A DNA stretch of 64,000 nucleotides from Rhizobium sp. FKL33 (GTDB taxonomy: Bacteria > Pseudomonadota > Alphaproteobacteria > Rhizobiales > Rhizobiaceae), in assembly GCF_005222915.1 (NCBI RefSeq), contig NZ_STFX01000010.1, positions 167,060 to 231,059 on the forward strand, read 5' to 3'. The translations under genes were made by a program, and so were the position numbers. The notes below the pieces were generated by a model. It saw only the letters and a program-made list of their open reading frames with translations. It was not told the origin of the DNA and did no database searches. Positions 63,716 to 64,000 of this stretch are shown here, piece by piece (position 1 is the first letter of the stretch; each line of letters begins with the position of its first letter).

Positions 63716-63729
63716 TTGCCAGCTGTCAA
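63716..63729. promoter_or_regulatory. TTGnCAGCTGnCAA operator, copy 3 (inverted)
   Basis: TTGCCAGCTGTCAA is the exact reverse complement of the two copies before denD. It lies 33 bp after the SDR stop, upstream of the promoter at the window end, and probably controls the next gene of the same regulon, or forms a loop with the other two sites around the operon. Confidence 0.6.
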
Positions 63730-63953
63730 CATGGGGGCAGCCGAGGTCGGTGTTATAGGCCGCACGCGACACTTCAGGGCGGCATCCACCCGCCGCCTGA
63801 AAAGATAGGCTGATCGGAGAGGGCTGAAGCGCGGAAAAGCCCCTGAATTCACGCGTCGCACCGCCAAAAATGAGCGCTTCTAGAGGTGCGCTCGGAATAC
63901 ACCATATAAAACAATAGCTTATCATTTTTCTCTGATTGCCTGGAATTTTGTTA

Positions 63954-63982
63954 TTGACGGTATGTGGGTCGGTTTGTATAAG
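63954..63982 (+). promoter_or_regulatory. sigma-70 type promoter at the window end
   Basis: TTGACG (63954-63959) and TATAAG (63977-63982) are separated by 17 bp, the ideal spacing. No gene follows inside the window, so the target lies beyond 64000. Apart from this and the operator at 63716, the 317 bp after the SDR gene hold nothing recognisable; open frames on the minus strand there are shadows of the SDR gene. Confidence 0.6.
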
Positions 63983-64000
63983 CCGGGACATCGACGGGGG

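Overview
The window is a high-GC, gene-dense chromosomal segment of an alphaproteobacterium, most likely of the order Hyphomicrobiales (Rhizobiales). This is suggested by the soil-type load of ABC transporters and amidases, a cytochrome bo3 oxidase with its own SURF1, an FNR/FixK-type box, and a short palindromic repeat of the kind common in rhizobial genomes. The genus cannot be told. No tRNA, rRNA, CRISPR array, insertion sequence or prophage gene was seen; one riboswitch is present. Nearly all genes are catabolic or transport functions arranged in tight operons with ATGA or TGATG overlaps.

Layout. 1-4434 (minus): an RbsABC-type sugar importer with a DUF2291 lipoprotein and an ApnO-like (D-apionate oxidoisomerase family) dehydrogenase. 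4681-7285 (minus): a RidA / DUF1028 / aldehyde dehydrogenase operon closed by a clear terminator, divergent from a flavin monooxygenase-like protein. 8876-13524: a YchJ/SEC-C protein, an ArsR-SRPBCC pair with two operators, ArgE-like deacetylase, and a LysR/bile-acid-symporter-family divergent pair.

13528-27501 is the most unusual part. A minus operon (RutA-type flavin oxygenase, two amidases, an isocitrate-lyase/PEP-mutase-type enzyme, an isochorismatase-fold hydrolase) and a plus operon (periplasmic binding protein, ABC ATPase, permease, a 67-residue small protein, a third amidase, RutF-type flavin reductase) flank a HutC/GntR regulator and an MFS transporter. A palindrome, ATGTACGTACAT, or close relatives of it, lies in front of both operons and around the regulator and MFS genes, so the whole block looks like one regulon. 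RutA and RutF are present but the rest of the Rut uracil pathway is not, which points to a different N-heterocycle or cyclic amide as substrate.

27532-32586 (minus): cyoABCD and SURF1, with a perfect FNR/FixK box just before cyoA. 32955-36568: an MHS-type transporter, DUF3429, an FAD oxidoreductase and a metallo-beta-lactamase-fold hydrolase. The hydrolase ends a polyamine-type ABC transporter operon (36565-40459) that is divergent from a TetR regulator. 41531-45964: a DNA translocase FtsK without membrane segments and a BchE-like B12/radical SAM protein.

46163-58988: a LysR regulator, an unknown protein and a 2-oxoglutarate/Fe(II) oxygenase precede a guanidine-I (ykkC) riboswitch. The riboswitch heads a complete guanidine-degradation operon: NitT/TauT-type ABC importer, two DUF1989 carboxyguanidine deiminase subunits, guanidine (urea-type) carboxylase and allophanate hydrolase. 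The carboxylase carries an in-frame palindromic repeat in an interdomain linker. 59146-64000: a 55-residue membrane protein, a MocR/EamA divergent pair, and a DenD-like D-erythronate dehydrogenase with an SDR, bracketed by three copies of a TTGnCAGCTGnCAA operator.
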